This document shows positions 34,499-43,631 of a stretch of 64,000 nt of DNA, piece after piece. The notes beneath the pieces are model-generated. The model did no database searches. It was not told the DNA's origin and saw only the letters and a program-made list of their open reading frames with translations. How positions within the stretch are numbered: position 1 is the first letter of the stretch; the number at the start of each line of letters is the position of its first letter. The stretch is from Candidatus Rikenella faecigallinarum (lineage in GTDB: Bacteria > Bacteroidota > Bacteroidia > Bacteroidales > Rikenellaceae). The translations under genes were made by a program, and so were the position numbers. The DNA is taken from positions 23,058 to 87,057 of the forward strand of contig DXHL01000028.1 in the NCBI GenBank assembly GCA_019113395.1. Reading direction: 5' to 3'.

Positions 34499-35833
34499 AT
34501 GAAACTCTGGCAGAAAAACGGTACCGATACGGCCGAAGTGGACCGCTTCACCGTGGGACGGGACCGCGAAATGGATATCTATCTGGCTCAGGCCGATGTA
34601 CTGGGGTCGCTGGCGCATACCCGCATGCTCGAAACCATCGGACTGCTTACCCCCGAGGAGCTGGCCGACGTGCAGCGCGAACTCAAAGCCATCTATCGCG
34701 AGATGCAGCAGGGGACGTTCCGTATCGAAGAGGATGTCGAGGATATTCACTCCGAGGTGGAGCTGTTGCTGACCCGCCGTATCGGAGATTCGGGGAAGAA
34801 AATCCACAGCGGCCGTTCGCGCAACGACCAGGTGCTGGTCGATTTGCGCATCTACCTGCGTCGTGAGATTTACAACATTGTTACGCAGGTGCAGTGTCTG
34901 TTCCACACCCTGCAACAGCTGGCTGAACGGCACCGCGGGGTGCTGATGCCGGGCTATACCCATCTCCAAATCGCCATGCCGTCGAGTTTCGGCTTGTGGT
35001 TCGGCGCCTTTGCCGAAGGGCTGGTGGACGACCTTACGATGATGGAGGCCGCCTACCGCATCTGCAACAAAAACCCGCTGGGGTCGGCAGCCGGTTACGG
35101 CTCGTCGTTCCCGCTCAACCGCGAAATGACCACCGAACTGCTCGGTTTCGACACGCTCAGCTACAACGTGGTCTACGCCCAAATGGGGCGCGGCAAGACG
35201 GAACGGGTTCTGGCGCAGGCGATGTCGTCGCTGGCGGCCACGCTCAACAAACTGGCCACGGACAACTGCCTCTTCCTGTCGCAAAACTTTGCCTTTATCT
35301 CCTACCCGCCGGAGCTCACCACCGGGTCGAGCATCATGCCTCACAAGAAAAATCCCGACGTGTGGGAACTGATGCGCAGCAAGTGCAATCGGCTGATGGC
35401 ACTGCCGAACGAAATCGCGATGATGACCACCAACCTGCCGACGGGTTATTTCCGCGACCTGCAACTGCTCAAAGAGGTGCTCTTCCCGGCCATTCAGACC
35501 CTGAAGGAGTGTCTCTCGATGGCGGATTACATGTTGCAGCATATCGAGGTGCATACCCATATTCTCGACGACCCGAAATACGACTATCTCTTCAGTGTAG
35601 AAGTAGTTAATAAGTTGGTTCTGAGTGGTGTTCCGTTCCGTGAGGCTTATCGCCGGGTGGGGCTGGATATCGAAAACGGCACCTATCGCCCGAGCCGCGA
35701 GGCGCACCATACCCATGCGGGCAGCATCGGGAACCTTTGTCTCGACAAGGTGGATGCCCTGATGGCCGCCGTGCTGAAAAAGTTCGATTTCGAGCGTTTC
35801 CTGACGGCCGAAGAGGAGCTGACGCGCGGATAG
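34499..35833 (+). CDS. argH: Argininosuccinate lyase
   Basis: This 444-residue cytosolic enzyme cleaves argininosuccinate to arginine and fumarate, the last step of arginine synthesis. Family marks are the DIHSEVE segment, KKIHSGRSRNDQV, GYTHLQIAMPSSFG and the fumarase-lyase signature GSSIMPHKKNPD beginning near residue 276, with the catalytic serine. The length is normal. No other arginine genes are adjacent, so the pathway is dispersed in this genome. The gene has its own promoter box. Confidence 0.96.
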   Translation: MKLWQKNGTDTAEVDRFTVGRDREMDIYLAQADVLGSLAHTRMLETIGLLTPEELADVQRELKAIYREMQQGTFRIEEDVEDIHSEVELLLTRRIGDSGKKIHSGRSRNDQVLVDLRIYLRREIYNIVTQVQCLFHTLQQLAERHRGVLMPGYTHLQIAMPSSFGLWFGAFAEGLVDDLTMMEAAYRICNKNPLGSAAGYGSSFPLNREMTTELLGFDTLSYNVVYAQMGRGKTERVLAQAMSSLAATLNKLATDNCLFLSQNFAFISYPPELTTGSSIMPHKKNPDVWELMRSKCNRLMALPNEIAMMTTNLPTGYFRDLQLLKEVLFPAIQTLKECLSMADYMLQHIEVHTHILDDPKYDYLFSVEVVNKLVLSGVPFREAYRRVGLDIENGTYRPSREAHHTHAGSIGNLCLDKVDALMAAVLKKFDFERFLTAEEELTRG

Positions 35834-35891
35834 GAAGCTCTCGGAGAGCGGATTGGCCGCGAAAAAATTTGGCGGAATAAAAAAGAGTATT

Positions 35892-35899
35892 TACCTTTG
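35892..35899 (+). promoter_or_regulatory. Promoter of tRNA-Glu and rpsT
   Basis: TACCTTTG is preceded about 20 bp upstream by TTTG (near 35868-35872), giving both elements of a Bacteroidota promoter. The next features are tRNA-Glu and, 31 bp after it, rpsT, so one transcript may carry both. Confidence 0.7.
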
Positions 35900-35985
35900 C
35901 AGTCCGTATCCGACACGGGACGGCGTTTGAGGGGGTGAGATTCTCCGGGGGAGGATAGCCTTTTGCGTCGTGCCTGCTGTACGAT

Positions 35986-36057
35986 GGCCCTTTCGTCTAT
36001 CGGTTAGGACACAAGATTTTCATTCTTGGAAGAGGGGTTCGATTCCCCTAGGGGCTA
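35986..36057 (+). tRNA. tRNA-Glu (anticodon TTC)
   Basis: A 72-nt cloverleaf: the acceptor GGCCCTT pairs with AGGGGCT (two G-U pairs), the anticodon stem CAAGA/TCTTG encloses TTTTCAT with TTC at positions 34-36, and the T loop is TTCGATT. CCA is not encoded. It reads GAA/GAG codons. Confidence 0.94.
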
Positions 36058-36088
36058 CGATTAAAAACACTGAGATTTATTTAACGTA

Positions 36089-36340
36089 ATGGCAAACCAC
36101 AAGTCATCCAAAAAACGTATTCGTCAGACCGAAAGCCGTCGTCTGCACAACAAATACTACCACAAAACCGCTCGTAACGCCGTGAAAGCACTGCGCAATA
36201 CGACGGACAAGGCTGCTGCCGAAGCGCTGCTGCCCAAAGTGACGGCTATGCTCGACAAACTGGCTAAAAAGAACATCATTCACATCAACAAGGCCGCTAA
36301 CCTGAAGAGCGCGCTGCAGTTGAAAGTGAACGCATTGTAG
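36089..36340 (+). CDS. rpsT: 30S ribosomal protein S20
   Basis: This 83-residue basic protein has the family start [22 protein letters not shown] and a helical body ending [16 protein letters not shown]. It binds 16S rRNA early in 30S assembly. It lies 31 bp after tRNA-Glu with no promoter box in between, suggesting a tRNA-mRNA transcript that is processed. The length and sequence are normal for Bacteroidota. Confidence 0.96.
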   Translation: MANHKSSKKRIRQTESRRLHNKYYHKTARNAVKALRNTTDKAAAEALLPKVTAMLDKLAKKNIIHINKAANLKSALQLKVNAL

Positions 36341-36458
36341 TACGGCCTGTGGGGGGGAGAAGCCGTGGGCGGCATACTCTCATCCGTGTATGGTACTGCA
36401 ACGAAAGAACAGGTAAACCGTCGGCAGCGTTGATAACGTTTGTAGGCGGTTTTCTTGA

Positions 36459-36540
36459 GCCCGGATGGCGGAATTGGTAGACGCGTTGGTCTCAAACACC
36501 AATGGAGTAATCCGTGCCGGTTCGATCCCGGCTCCGGGTA
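36459..36540 (+). tRNA. tRNA-Leu (anticodon CAA)
   Basis: An 82-nt class II tRNA: the acceptor GCCCGGA pairs with TCCGGGT, the anticodon stem TTGGT/ACCAA encloses CTCAAAC with CAA at positions 34-36, a long variable arm follows (TGGAGTAATCCGT), and the T loop is TTCGATC. CCA is not encoded. It reads the UUG codon. Confidence 0.94.
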
Positions 36541-36545
36541 CAACG

Positions 36546-36586
36546 AGGCAAGATAACTTACTGGTTGTCTTGCCTTTTTTGTTTTT
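36546..36586 (+). terminator. Terminator after tRNA-Leu
   Basis: AGGCAAGA (36546-36553) pairs with TCTTGCCT (36568-36575) and is followed by TTTTTGTTTTTG, a classic intrinsic terminator. Between it and the AraC stop at 36827 is a second weak hairpin (AAGAGCCA 36647-36654 with TGGCTCTT 36666-36673) that may end the AraC transcript from the other strand; I see nothing else in that gap. Confidence 0.85.
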
Positions 36587-36826
36587 GTTGTGGCTGGGTT
36601 TGTGGCTTCTTGCAACTTGATTGTGCAGTTTGAAGCTTAAATAATGAAGAGCCACCCGAGATGGATGGCTCTTGGGGGTAATTCTAACCGCTATTCTCGG
36701 TGAGTGCTATTGGGCATTGTCTGTTGTTCCGTGTGTCTCTCGTTCGAACAGACTCCAAGGTTGGATGATGAATCCTGTGGCTGTTGCCGGGCTCACGTGT
36801 CGCAAACCACTACGACACGCGTTGGC

Positions 36827-37753
36827 CTATGACTCTTTGTACGCGGTCGGTGAGCAGCCGACACTCCGTTTGAAGTATACTCCGAAAAAAGACTGATTGG
36901 CAAAATTCAACAGGTCCGATACCTGCTGAACCGTATACTGGCCGCTCTTCAACAGCGCCTTGGCCTCCAAAATGACATAATCGCGTATCCAATCGCCCGC
37001 GTAACGGCCGCTCACGGCCAAAATGACCTGAGAAAGGTATTTCGGAGTCAGACACAACCGGTCGGCATAAAAGTGTATGCTTCGTTCTGTGGTGTAGTGC
37101 TGGCGCAACTCTTCGAGAAAACGGTCGAATATCTGTTTCTTGCGCGAGCCCTGTCGAGTCTCCTGTTCCTGAACATAAGGAGCCATCAGTTGGCATATCT
37201 CACCATAGAGCACCTGCATGTATCCCTTCAGTACGAGGTGCTTGAACCGAAAATCGGCTTGTCGGAGTTTGTCGCGCAGGGTCCGGCAGATGGACAGAAT
37301 CTGGGAGGTTTGGGCGTCGGTCAGTTCGAGCGGCCTTTGCCGGGCGAGAAACTTACGGATGATAAGGGCTGCTTCGGAGTTCTCTTCCGTGAAAATATAG
37401 TTGCTCGACACGGCGATGAGGACTATCCGGCAGTCGGGTGAAATCTCGAGACATTGGCCGATGGAACCCGGGGTGACAATCTGCAGTGAATTATGGTGCA
37501 GTTCGTATTCATTGAAGTTCAGTCTGACGCGCATTCTGCCGCCCAGGCACAGCTGAAGCATCGAAAACTGGATTTTGAAGGGGTAGGGTGACGTGAGAAA
37601 GTGACGCATCGTCGGGTCCTGGTTCAAATCGCGCATGGGCGTTCCATCGTCGAGGTCGCCGGCAAGAATAAACTGATTGTCGAAAATGCAGGCCTGTTCG
37701 TCGAAGGGAATGGTTGTCAGGTTGAGCGCATTGAAGGGGTGATTATCGACCAT
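36827..37753 (-). CDS. AraC-family regulator of the first RND efflux operon
   Basis: This ~308-residue regulator starts at ATG 37753 (MVDNHPFNALNLTTIPF), the first start downstream of the promoter box at 37776-37783. The N-terminal ~190 residues are a cupin-like sensor with a helical linker. The C-terminal AraC domain includes RSIHFYADRLCLTPKYLSQVI and VSDLLNFANQSFFGVYFKRSVGCSP. It diverges from the MFP-RND-TolC operon at 37928, whose expression it probably controls. The regulator of the second RND operon shares the linker and HTH layout (EERSVGFYADKMHITPKYMSSLM), so the two are paralogues. Confidence 0.92.
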   Translation of the reverse strand: MVDNHPFNALNLTTIPFDEQACIFDNQFILAGDLDDGTPMRDLNQDPTMRHFLTSPYPFKIQFSMLQLCLGGRMRVRLNFNEYELHHNSLQIVTPGSIGQCLEISPDCRIVLIAVSSNYIFTEENSEAALIIRKFLARQRPLELTDAQTSQILSICRTLRDKLRQADFRFKHLVLKGYMQVLYGEICQLMAPYVQEQETRQGSRKKQIFDRFLEELRQHYTTERSIHFYADRLCLTPKYLSQVILAVSGRYAGDWIRDYVILEAKALLKSGQYTVQQVSDLLNFANQSFFGVYFKRSVGCSPTAYKES

Positions 37754-37775
37754 GGCGGATTTACCTTTTTTGCGA

Positions 37776-37783
37776 CAAATGTA
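37776..37783 (-). promoter_or_regulatory. -7 element of the AraC-type gene
   Basis: TACATTTG on the minus strand matches TAnnTTTG, 22 bp before the chosen ATG 37753; in-frame codons further upstream would lie before the transcript start. Confidence 0.65.
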
Positions 37784-37927
37784 CAAATTCAAACAATGAA
37801 CAGGCATTTTTTCTTCTTGAAAGGTAGTTTTTGTCATCCTTTTGAACAATAGTCTCCCAGCATGCGACAGAGGGCCTCACCGAAAAATCGGGAACTTTGT
37901 CGCCGTGGAAATCAAAAATCAGCAAGC

Positions 37928-38992
37928 ATGATGAAGACAATAGACAGATGGTGGATTCCTCTGGCCGCTCTCGTGCTGAGCGGTTGCTCCGGCGAACGGT
38001 CCGAGTCTCCGTATGTGCCGAGCGTTTGCCTGACGCAGCCTGTGGCGCTGGGGGATGAAACGACTCGTACCTATTCAGGTGTGGTCAGCGCCGCCCACGA
38101 AGTGAATCTGGGTTTCAAGACCGCCGGCCAGTTGGCGCGTATCCATGTCACAGAGGGTGACTACGTCCGCCGGGGACAGCTGCTGGCCGAACTGGACGAT
38201 GCCGATTACCGGCTGGCTGTCGAAGCCTTGCAAATACAGTATGACCAGCTTCAGGATGAGGTGGAGCGCACGAAGCGCCTTTTTGAGCAACGGAGCGTCT
38301 CGGCCAACGACTATGAAAAGGCACAGGCCGGGCTGCGGCAGTTGGGGGTGCAGTTGCAGGTCAATCGCAACAAACTCGACTATACGAAACTCTATGCCCC
38401 GACCGACGGCTATGTGCAGCAGGTCAATTTTTCGCCGGCCGAGATGGTAAACACCGGGACCGCGCTTCTTTCGCTGCTCGATGTTTCGAGGATGGAGGTC
38501 GAGGTCGATATCCCGGCAGGCGAATACCTGCAGCGTGACCGTTTCACCCATTTTACCTGTCGGGCCGCAGGCGTCGAGGGCGAGGTGCCGATGCGCCTTT
38601 CGGGTATCCTGCCCAAGGCTGACGGCAACCAACTCTACCACCTGACCCTTGCTTTTGCGGCCCAACTCGACCGCCAGCTGACAGCCGGGATGAACGTGGA
38701 GGTGCGGATTACCTCGACCGACACGGTGAGCCGCCGAAGGCTGGCCATTCCGCTCAAAGCCCTCTTTCTCGCGGGCGACGTCCCCTGCGTGTGGGTCTTG
38801 GGTGCCGACTCGACGGTTCATCGTCGGGCTGTCGTGCTCGACAACACTGATGCCCGGGGACGGGCGGTGGTCATCGACGGGTTGAACGCAGAGGAACAGA
38901 TTGTGCGGGCCGGAGTCTCGGCCCTCGATGAGGGAATGAAGGTGCGCGTAGTGGCTGAACCCAGTCAAACCAATGTGGGAGGATTGCTGTGA
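37928..38992 (+). CDS. RND efflux periplasmic adaptor lipoprotein (MFP), first operon
   Basis: This ~354-residue adaptor starts at ATG 37928 and has a lipoprotein signal (MMKTIDRWWIPLAALVLSGC). Its body is a lipoyl half-motif (NLGFKTAGQLARIHVTEGDYVRRGQLLAELDDADY), a coiled-coil hairpin, the second lipoyl half (KLYAPTDGYVQQVNFSPAEMV) and beta-barrel and membrane-proximal domains. It links the RND pump to the TolC channel. Its TGA overlaps the next start by one base (TGATG), so translation is coupled. GAACTTTG at 37892-37899 is a possible one-mismatch promoter box, mirrored by CAACTTTG before the second operon. Confidence 0.92.
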   Translation: MMKTIDRWWIPLAALVLSGCSGERSESPYVPSVCLTQPVALGDETTRTYSGVVSAAHEVNLGFKTAGQLARIHVTEGDYVRRGQLLAELDDADYRLAVEALQIQYDQLQDEVERTKRLFEQRSVSANDYEKAQAGLRQLGVQLQVNRNKLDYTKLYAPTDGYVQQVNFSPAEMVNTGTALLSLLDVSRMEVEVDIPAGEYLQRDRFTHFTCRAAGVEGEVPMRLSGILPKADGNQLYHLTLAFAAQLDRQLTAGMNVEVRITSTDTVSRRRLAIPLKALFLAGDVPCVWVLGADSTVHRRAVVLDNTDARGRAVVIDGLNAEEQIVRAGVSALDEGMKVRVVAEPSQTNVGGLL

Positions 38993-41900
38993 TGAAAATG
39001 AAGGTGACCGAATTTTTCATGCGGCGACCGGTGCTTTTCTGGTCGATGATGGGGGCTATCCTGATAGCAGGTGTGCTGTCGTTCCTCTACATGCCCAAAC
39101 TGGAGGACCCGGCCGTCTCGGTCAAACAGGCCATGGTCGTAGTACCCTACCCCGGAGCCAGCGCCCACGAGGTGGAATTGAAAGTGGCCCAGCTGATGGA
39201 GGATGAACTGCGGGCCCTGCCCAATGTCAAGAAGGTCAGGAGCGAGTGCAGTAACGGTGCGGCCATGCTGACCGTGGAGTTTCAGATGACGGTACTGAAT
39301 CGCGACCTGGAGCAGCACTTCGACTTGCTGCGGCGAAAGGTCAATGATGTGGCGTCACGGTTGCCTCAGGGGTGTTATACGCCGGTGGTGATTGACGACA
39401 TGATGGATGTCTATGGCATCTTCTACGCCTTGACGGCCGACGGGTATGACTATCCCGAAATGTACCGTTATGCCAAGTACCTGCGTCGCGAACTGCTCGA
39501 CGTGAAGGGCGTGAAGCGCATTCTTATCGCCGGGAACCGCGATGAGGTGATAAACATTATCCTCTCGAAAGAGCAGATTGCCCGCAACGGCGTGATACCG
39601 ACCCAGATTACCATGGCCCTGCAGCAGGCCGGCAAAACGGTCGATGCGGGGAAATATCCGAGTGACGGGGAGCGTATTGCCATCTATGTCGATTCGGCGA
39701 TTGACGACCCCGAGGAGATACGCAACCTGGAGTTCCGTACCCTGAACGGTCGGCAGCTGCGCATTGGGGATGTGGCCCGGGTCGAACGAGGCTTCGCGAC
39801 ACCGCAGCGTAACGGTTTCTTTGTCGATGGCCGTCCGGCCCTGGCACTCTGCATCGCCATGGAGTCTTCGGCCATCGTGCCCGACGTGGGGAAGGCGGTC
39901 GATGCCCGGCTGGCCGAAGCGATGCAACAGCTCCCGGCAGGGTTCCGCATGGAGAAGATTTTTTTTCAACCCGACAAGGTCGAGGGGGCCATCTCGTCGT
40001 TCATGTGGAACCTCCTGGAGTCGGTTCTTATCGTCATTCTGGTGCTCGTCTTCACGATGGGATTCCGAAGCGGCTTGATTATCGGCTTTGGCCTCGTGCT
40101 GACGGTGGCCGTCTCGTTCCCCATTCTGCTGGTGTGCGGCACCACGCTCCAACGTATCTCGCTCGGCGCCTTTATCGTGGCCATGGGGATGCTGGTCGAT
40201 AACGCCGTGGTGATTATGGACGGTATCCTCATCGACAAAAAACGGGGACTCACTCCGAAAACCTATCTCTATCGCATCGGTCGGAATACGGCACTGCCGC
40301 TTCTGGGAGCTACCGTGATTGCCGCTTCGACCTTCCTCGGTATATATCTCTCGCCCGACTCGGCGGGAGAATACGCCGGCGACCTCTTTTTGGTGTTGTG
40401 TGTCAGCCTGCTGGCCAGCTGGGTCCTGGCACTCGTGCAGGTGCCCGTCTGCGCCAAATCATGGCTGCCGAGCCGTGAAAAAATGCGAGACGACAAACCG
40501 ACCGTCATGAACTCTGCGGTGCACCGTTTTGTCCGCCGTGCCATCGCTTTCCTCATTGGGCACAAGCGGGCGACGATTGTGGTCGCTTTCGGCGTGCTCG
40601 CACTCTCCTTCTTCGGGCTGACACGGGTCAAAAACCTCTTTTTCCCCGACTTCGATTACAAACAGTTCGTTGTCGAGTGTTTCTTCCCCGCGGCCACGGA
40701 TGCCGACCGGGTGAGGGACCGAATGCTCGCCATGAGCGACAGCATACGGCAAAATCCCGCTGTCGAACGGGTCGCCGTCAGCCAGGGCAGTGCACCGGCT
40801 CACTATTGCCTGGTACGCCCGATGACCGCCGGAGGGGACTGCTACGGAGAACTGATTGTAGACTGTCCCGATTACCAAACCGTGCTCGAGGTGATTCCCT
40901 CCATCCGCCGACAACTGCGTGAAAACTTCCCCGAGGCATACATCCGTATCCGAAAATATAACTTCTCGATATCGACCTCCCATACGGTCGAGGTGGAGTT
41001 TGCGGGTCCCGACCCGATGGTGCTGCGCGAACTGAGTGCCCAAGCCGAGGCGGTGATGCGCCGTTGTCCCTACGTGGATGCCTACTCCGTACAGAACAAC
41101 TGGAAACCGAAAGGAAAAGCGCTTGTGGCGGAATTCAACCAACAGGATGCCCTGCGCGCCGGCATCGAACGGGGGGATGTGGCCAATGCCCTGTTGGCGG
41201 CTACGGACGGAATGCCGGTCGGCGTGCTGAACGACCAGGAACGGATGGTCACGTTGAAACTCCAGGTGCGTAACGCCGATAGCAGCCGGATTACCAATTT
41301 GGCCGAAATCCCCGTCTGGAGCATGATGAACCTGCGGATGACGGACGACGAACTGCAAGGGGCACTGACCGGCAGCAAGGGAATGAGCGAGTTGCAGGAC
41401 CGTATGTCCCGTGCCATGCCGCTGGGCAATGCCGTTCGCGACATTCGCCTCGACTGGGACGAAGACATGGTCCTGCGGATGAACGGTCGTCGCGTTATCG
41501 AGGCGGAGTGTGACCCGAATCCCGACTGCGAGGAGGCGACACCGGCCCTGGTCGTGGCCTCCATACGTCCCGAAATCGAGGCTATCCCCCTGCCCGAAGG
41601 CTACACGATGCGTTGGGTCGGAGAAGGGGAACTGCAGGATGAAGCCATAAACAACCTGATGAAGTATATGCCGCTGACGATATTCCTGATTTTGGCCATT
41701 CTGCTGCTGCTGTTCAACAGTTGGCGCAAGGTGCTGCTCATTCTGTTGTGCTTCCCGTTCGTCTTCTGCGGCATCACCCCTGCGCTGCTCCTGACCGGAC
41801 AACCCCTCACCTTCATGGCCATCATCGGCATGATGGGGCTTATCGGCATGATGGTCAAAAATGCCATCGTCCTGGTCGATGAAATCAACCGCCTCCAGAC

Positions 41901-42141
41901 CGAAGACCACCAGTTGCCCTATACGGCCGTTATCGAGGCAACGGTATCGCGTGTACGACCCGTATTGATGGCCTCCCTGACCACCATCGTCGGGATGATT
42001 CCGCTGGTCGGCGACCCGATGTACGGGTCGATGGCTCTGACCATCATGGGGGGGCTGACGGTCGGCACGATTATCACGCTTATCCTGCTCCCGACCTTCT
42101 ATGCGGCGATGTTCCGGATTCACAAACCTCAAAATGCTTAA
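38992..42141 (+). CDS. RND efflux pump inner-membrane subunit, first operon
   Basis: This ~1049-residue AcrB-type proton-driven pump has TM1 near MRRPVLFWSMMGAILIAGVL, a porter domain with PYPGASAHEVELKVAQLMEDEL and docking region, the TM2-6 block (LVFTMGFRSGLIIGFGLVLTVAV, DNAVVIMDGILI), a second porter domain, and the TM8-12 block with MGLIGMMVKNAIVLVDEIN. ATG 38992 overlaps the MFP stop. The sequence type (LEDPAVSVKQAMV at the periplasmic start) is that of the HAE1-like group found in Bacteroidota. The substrate is unknown. Confidence 0.94.
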   Translation: MKMKVTEFFMRRPVLFWSMMGAILIAGVLSFLYMPKLEDPAVSVKQAMVVVPYPGASAHEVELKVAQLMEDELRALPNVKKVRSECSNGAAMLTVEFQMTVLNRDLEQHFDLLRRKVNDVASRLPQGCYTPVVIDDMMDVYGIFYALTADGYDYPEMYRYAKYLRRELLDVKGVKRILIAGNRDEVINIILSKEQIARNGVIPTQITMALQQAGKTVDAGKYPSDGERIAIYVDSAIDDPEEIRNLEFRTLNGRQLRIGDVARVERGFATPQRNGFFVDGRPALALCIAMESSAIVPDVGKAVDARLAEAMQQLPAGFRMEKIFFQPDKVEGAISSFMWNLLESVLIVILVLVFTMGFRSGLIIGFGLVLTVAVSFPILLVCGTTLQRISLGAFIVAMGMLVDNAVVIMDGILIDKKRGLTPKTYLYRIGRNTALPLLGATVIAASTFLGIYLSPDSAGEYAGDLFLVLCVSLLASWVLALVQVPVCAKSWLPSREKMRDDKPTVMNSAVHRFVRRAIAFLIGHKRATIVVAFGVLALSFFGLTRVKNLFFPDFDYKQFVVECFFPAATDADRVRDRMLAMSDSIRQNPAVERVAVSQGSAPAHYCLVRPMTAGGDCYGELIVDCPDYQTVLEVIPSIRRQLRENFPEAYIRIRKYNFSISTSHTVEVEFAGPDPMVLRELSAQAEAVMRRCPYVDAYSVQNNWKPKGKALVAEFNQQDALRAGIERGDVANALLAATDGMPVGVLNDQERMVTLKLQVRNADSSRITNLAEIPVWSMMNLRMTDDELQGALTGSKGMSELQDRMSRAMPLGNAVRDIRLDWDEDMVLRMNGRRVIEAECDPNPDCEEATPALVVASIRPEIEAIPLPEGYTMRWVGEGELQDEAINNLMKYMPLTIFLILAILLLLFNSWRKVLLILLCFPFVFCGITPALLLTGQPLTFMAIIGMMGLIGMMVKNAIVLVDEINRLQTEDHQLPYTAVIEATVSRVRPVLMASLTTIVGMIPLVGDPMYGSMALTIMGGLTVGTIITLILLPTFYAAMFRIHKPQNA

Positions 42142-42147
42142 CGGACT

Positions 42148-43464
42148 ATGAATATTCAGAATATATGTGCAGTGTTCGGTACCGTGATGCTGACGGTGAC
42201 TGCCGGCAGGACCCAACAGCCCTTAAGGTTGTCGCTGGCCGAGTGTCGCGAACGGGCGCTGGCCCACAGCGAAGCACTCCTGCAGGCCGATAACCGGCTG
42301 GAACAGGCGCGACTCGACCGACAGTTAGCCGCAACGGCTGCCCTGCCCAATATTGCGGGCTCCATAACCGGAGCCTATGTCCTGCCCGATATGGACATGA
42401 TGGGGATGGAGTTGCGCATGCGGGGTACCTATATGGCCGGTCTCTCCCTCACCCAGCCGATTTATGCCGGGGGAAAAATATCGGCCGCCCGACGCATGGC
42501 CCGCATTGGCGAGGAGGTAGCCGGCGAACAGCAGCGCATGACCCGTATGGATGTGCTGGTGGAGGCTGACAATGCCTATTGGACCTTAGTGGCGGTCAAT
42601 GGCAAGGTGCGTATGCTCGAAAGTTATGCTGCGCAGATGGATACGCTGTACAGTCAGGTTTCGGGGGCAGTTGAGGCCGGCATGACGTTGGAAAATGACC
42701 GTCTGCGCGTAGCCGCAAAACGCAGCGAAATCCGCTACCAGCTGGATAAGGCGCGCAATGGAGCTGACCTGTGTCGGATGTCGTTGTGTCGGATAATCGG
42801 GGTGGGTAGTGAGGTACGGCCGGTGCCGACGGATACGCTTTTCCACCTTTCGGCACCCGGGCAGTTGAATGCAACCCTGGAAACACGGCCCGAGTTGCGG
42901 CTGCTCGAACAGCAGGTGGCTCTCGGCGAGCAGAAGATTCGCGATGTACGCTCGGCAATGCTCCCGACGGCGGGGTTGTCGCTGGGATATACCTACTATG
43001 GCAACATCAAACTCCAGAGCATGGTGGATGCCGGGAACGGGGTCTTCGTTCCGTATTCTCAGGAGTTTCGTGACGGTCTGGGGCTGGCTGTCGTGGCGGT
43101 GAAGGTCCCTGTGTTTCATTGGGGCGAGGGACGAAAACAGGTGCGCAAGGCGCGTTACGAGTTGCAGAATGCGCAACTCGACCTGCAGAAGAATACACGG
43201 CTGATGTCGCTCGAGGTCGAGCAGGCTATCCGCAATGTGGAGGACGGGTATCGGCTGATTCAGACGGCTGAACTGGGTTTGCGGCAGGCCGAGGAGAATC
43301 TGCGGGTGATGGATAACCGTCATGCGGCGCAGATGGCTCCGTTGACCGACCTGCTGGATGCCCAGGCGCAGTGGCAGCAGGCCGCGAGCAACCTGATTGA
43401 GGCTCAAACCCAGTATCGTATCTATAAGACGGCCTATTGGAGAAGCATAGGGCAGCTGGAGTAA
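42148..43464 (+). CDS. TolC-family outer-membrane channel, first operon
   Basis: This 438-residue protein has a signal peptide (to about residue 20) and the two repeated TolC halves, each with long helical hairpins: LRLSLAECRERALAHSEALLQADNRLEQARL and ARYELQNAQLDLQKNTRLMSLEVEQAIRNVEDGY. It starts 6 bp after the pump gene, completing an MFP-RND-OMF tripartite set. The efflux substrate is not evident. Confidence 0.92.
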   Translation: MNIQNICAVFGTVMLTVTAGRTQQPLRLSLAECRERALAHSEALLQADNRLEQARLDRQLAATAALPNIAGSITGAYVLPDMDMMGMELRMRGTYMAGLSLTQPIYAGGKISAARRMARIGEEVAGEQQRMTRMDVLVEADNAYWTLVAVNGKVRMLESYAAQMDTLYSQVSGAVEAGMTLENDRLRVAAKRSEIRYQLDKARNGADLCRMSLCRIIGVGSEVRPVPTDTLFHLSAPGQLNATLETRPELRLLEQQVALGEQKIRDVRSAMLPTAGLSLGYTYYGNIKLQSMVDAGNGVFVPYSQEFRDGLGLAVVAVKVPVFHWGEGRKQVRKARYELQNAQLDLQKNTRLMSLEVEQAIRNVEDGYRLIQTAELGLRQAEENLRVMDNRHAAQMAPLTDLLDAQAQWQQAASNLIEAQTQYRIYKTAYWRSIGQLE

Positions 43465-43599
43465 CGGGTTGTGAGAGGAGTGTGGAGGAGGTCGGACAGA
43501 GGGACGGGGGAAGACCCTCGCCAGGTTATGTCCGTTCCCGAATGTAAAAAGGGTTGTTATCTCCGTAATCGGGGTATTGTCATCGGGGAGGAGCCGAGA

Positions 43600-43607
43600 T
43601 AATTTTG
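43600..43607 (+). promoter_or_regulatory. -7 element of the alpha/beta hydrolase gene
   Basis: TAATTTTG matches TAnnTTTG, 24 bp before the chosen ATG at 43632. An in-frame TTG at 43605 lies within the box and is rejected as a start. Confidence 0.65.
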
Positions 43608-43631
43608 TATCGGTTAAAACCACTTGATTGT

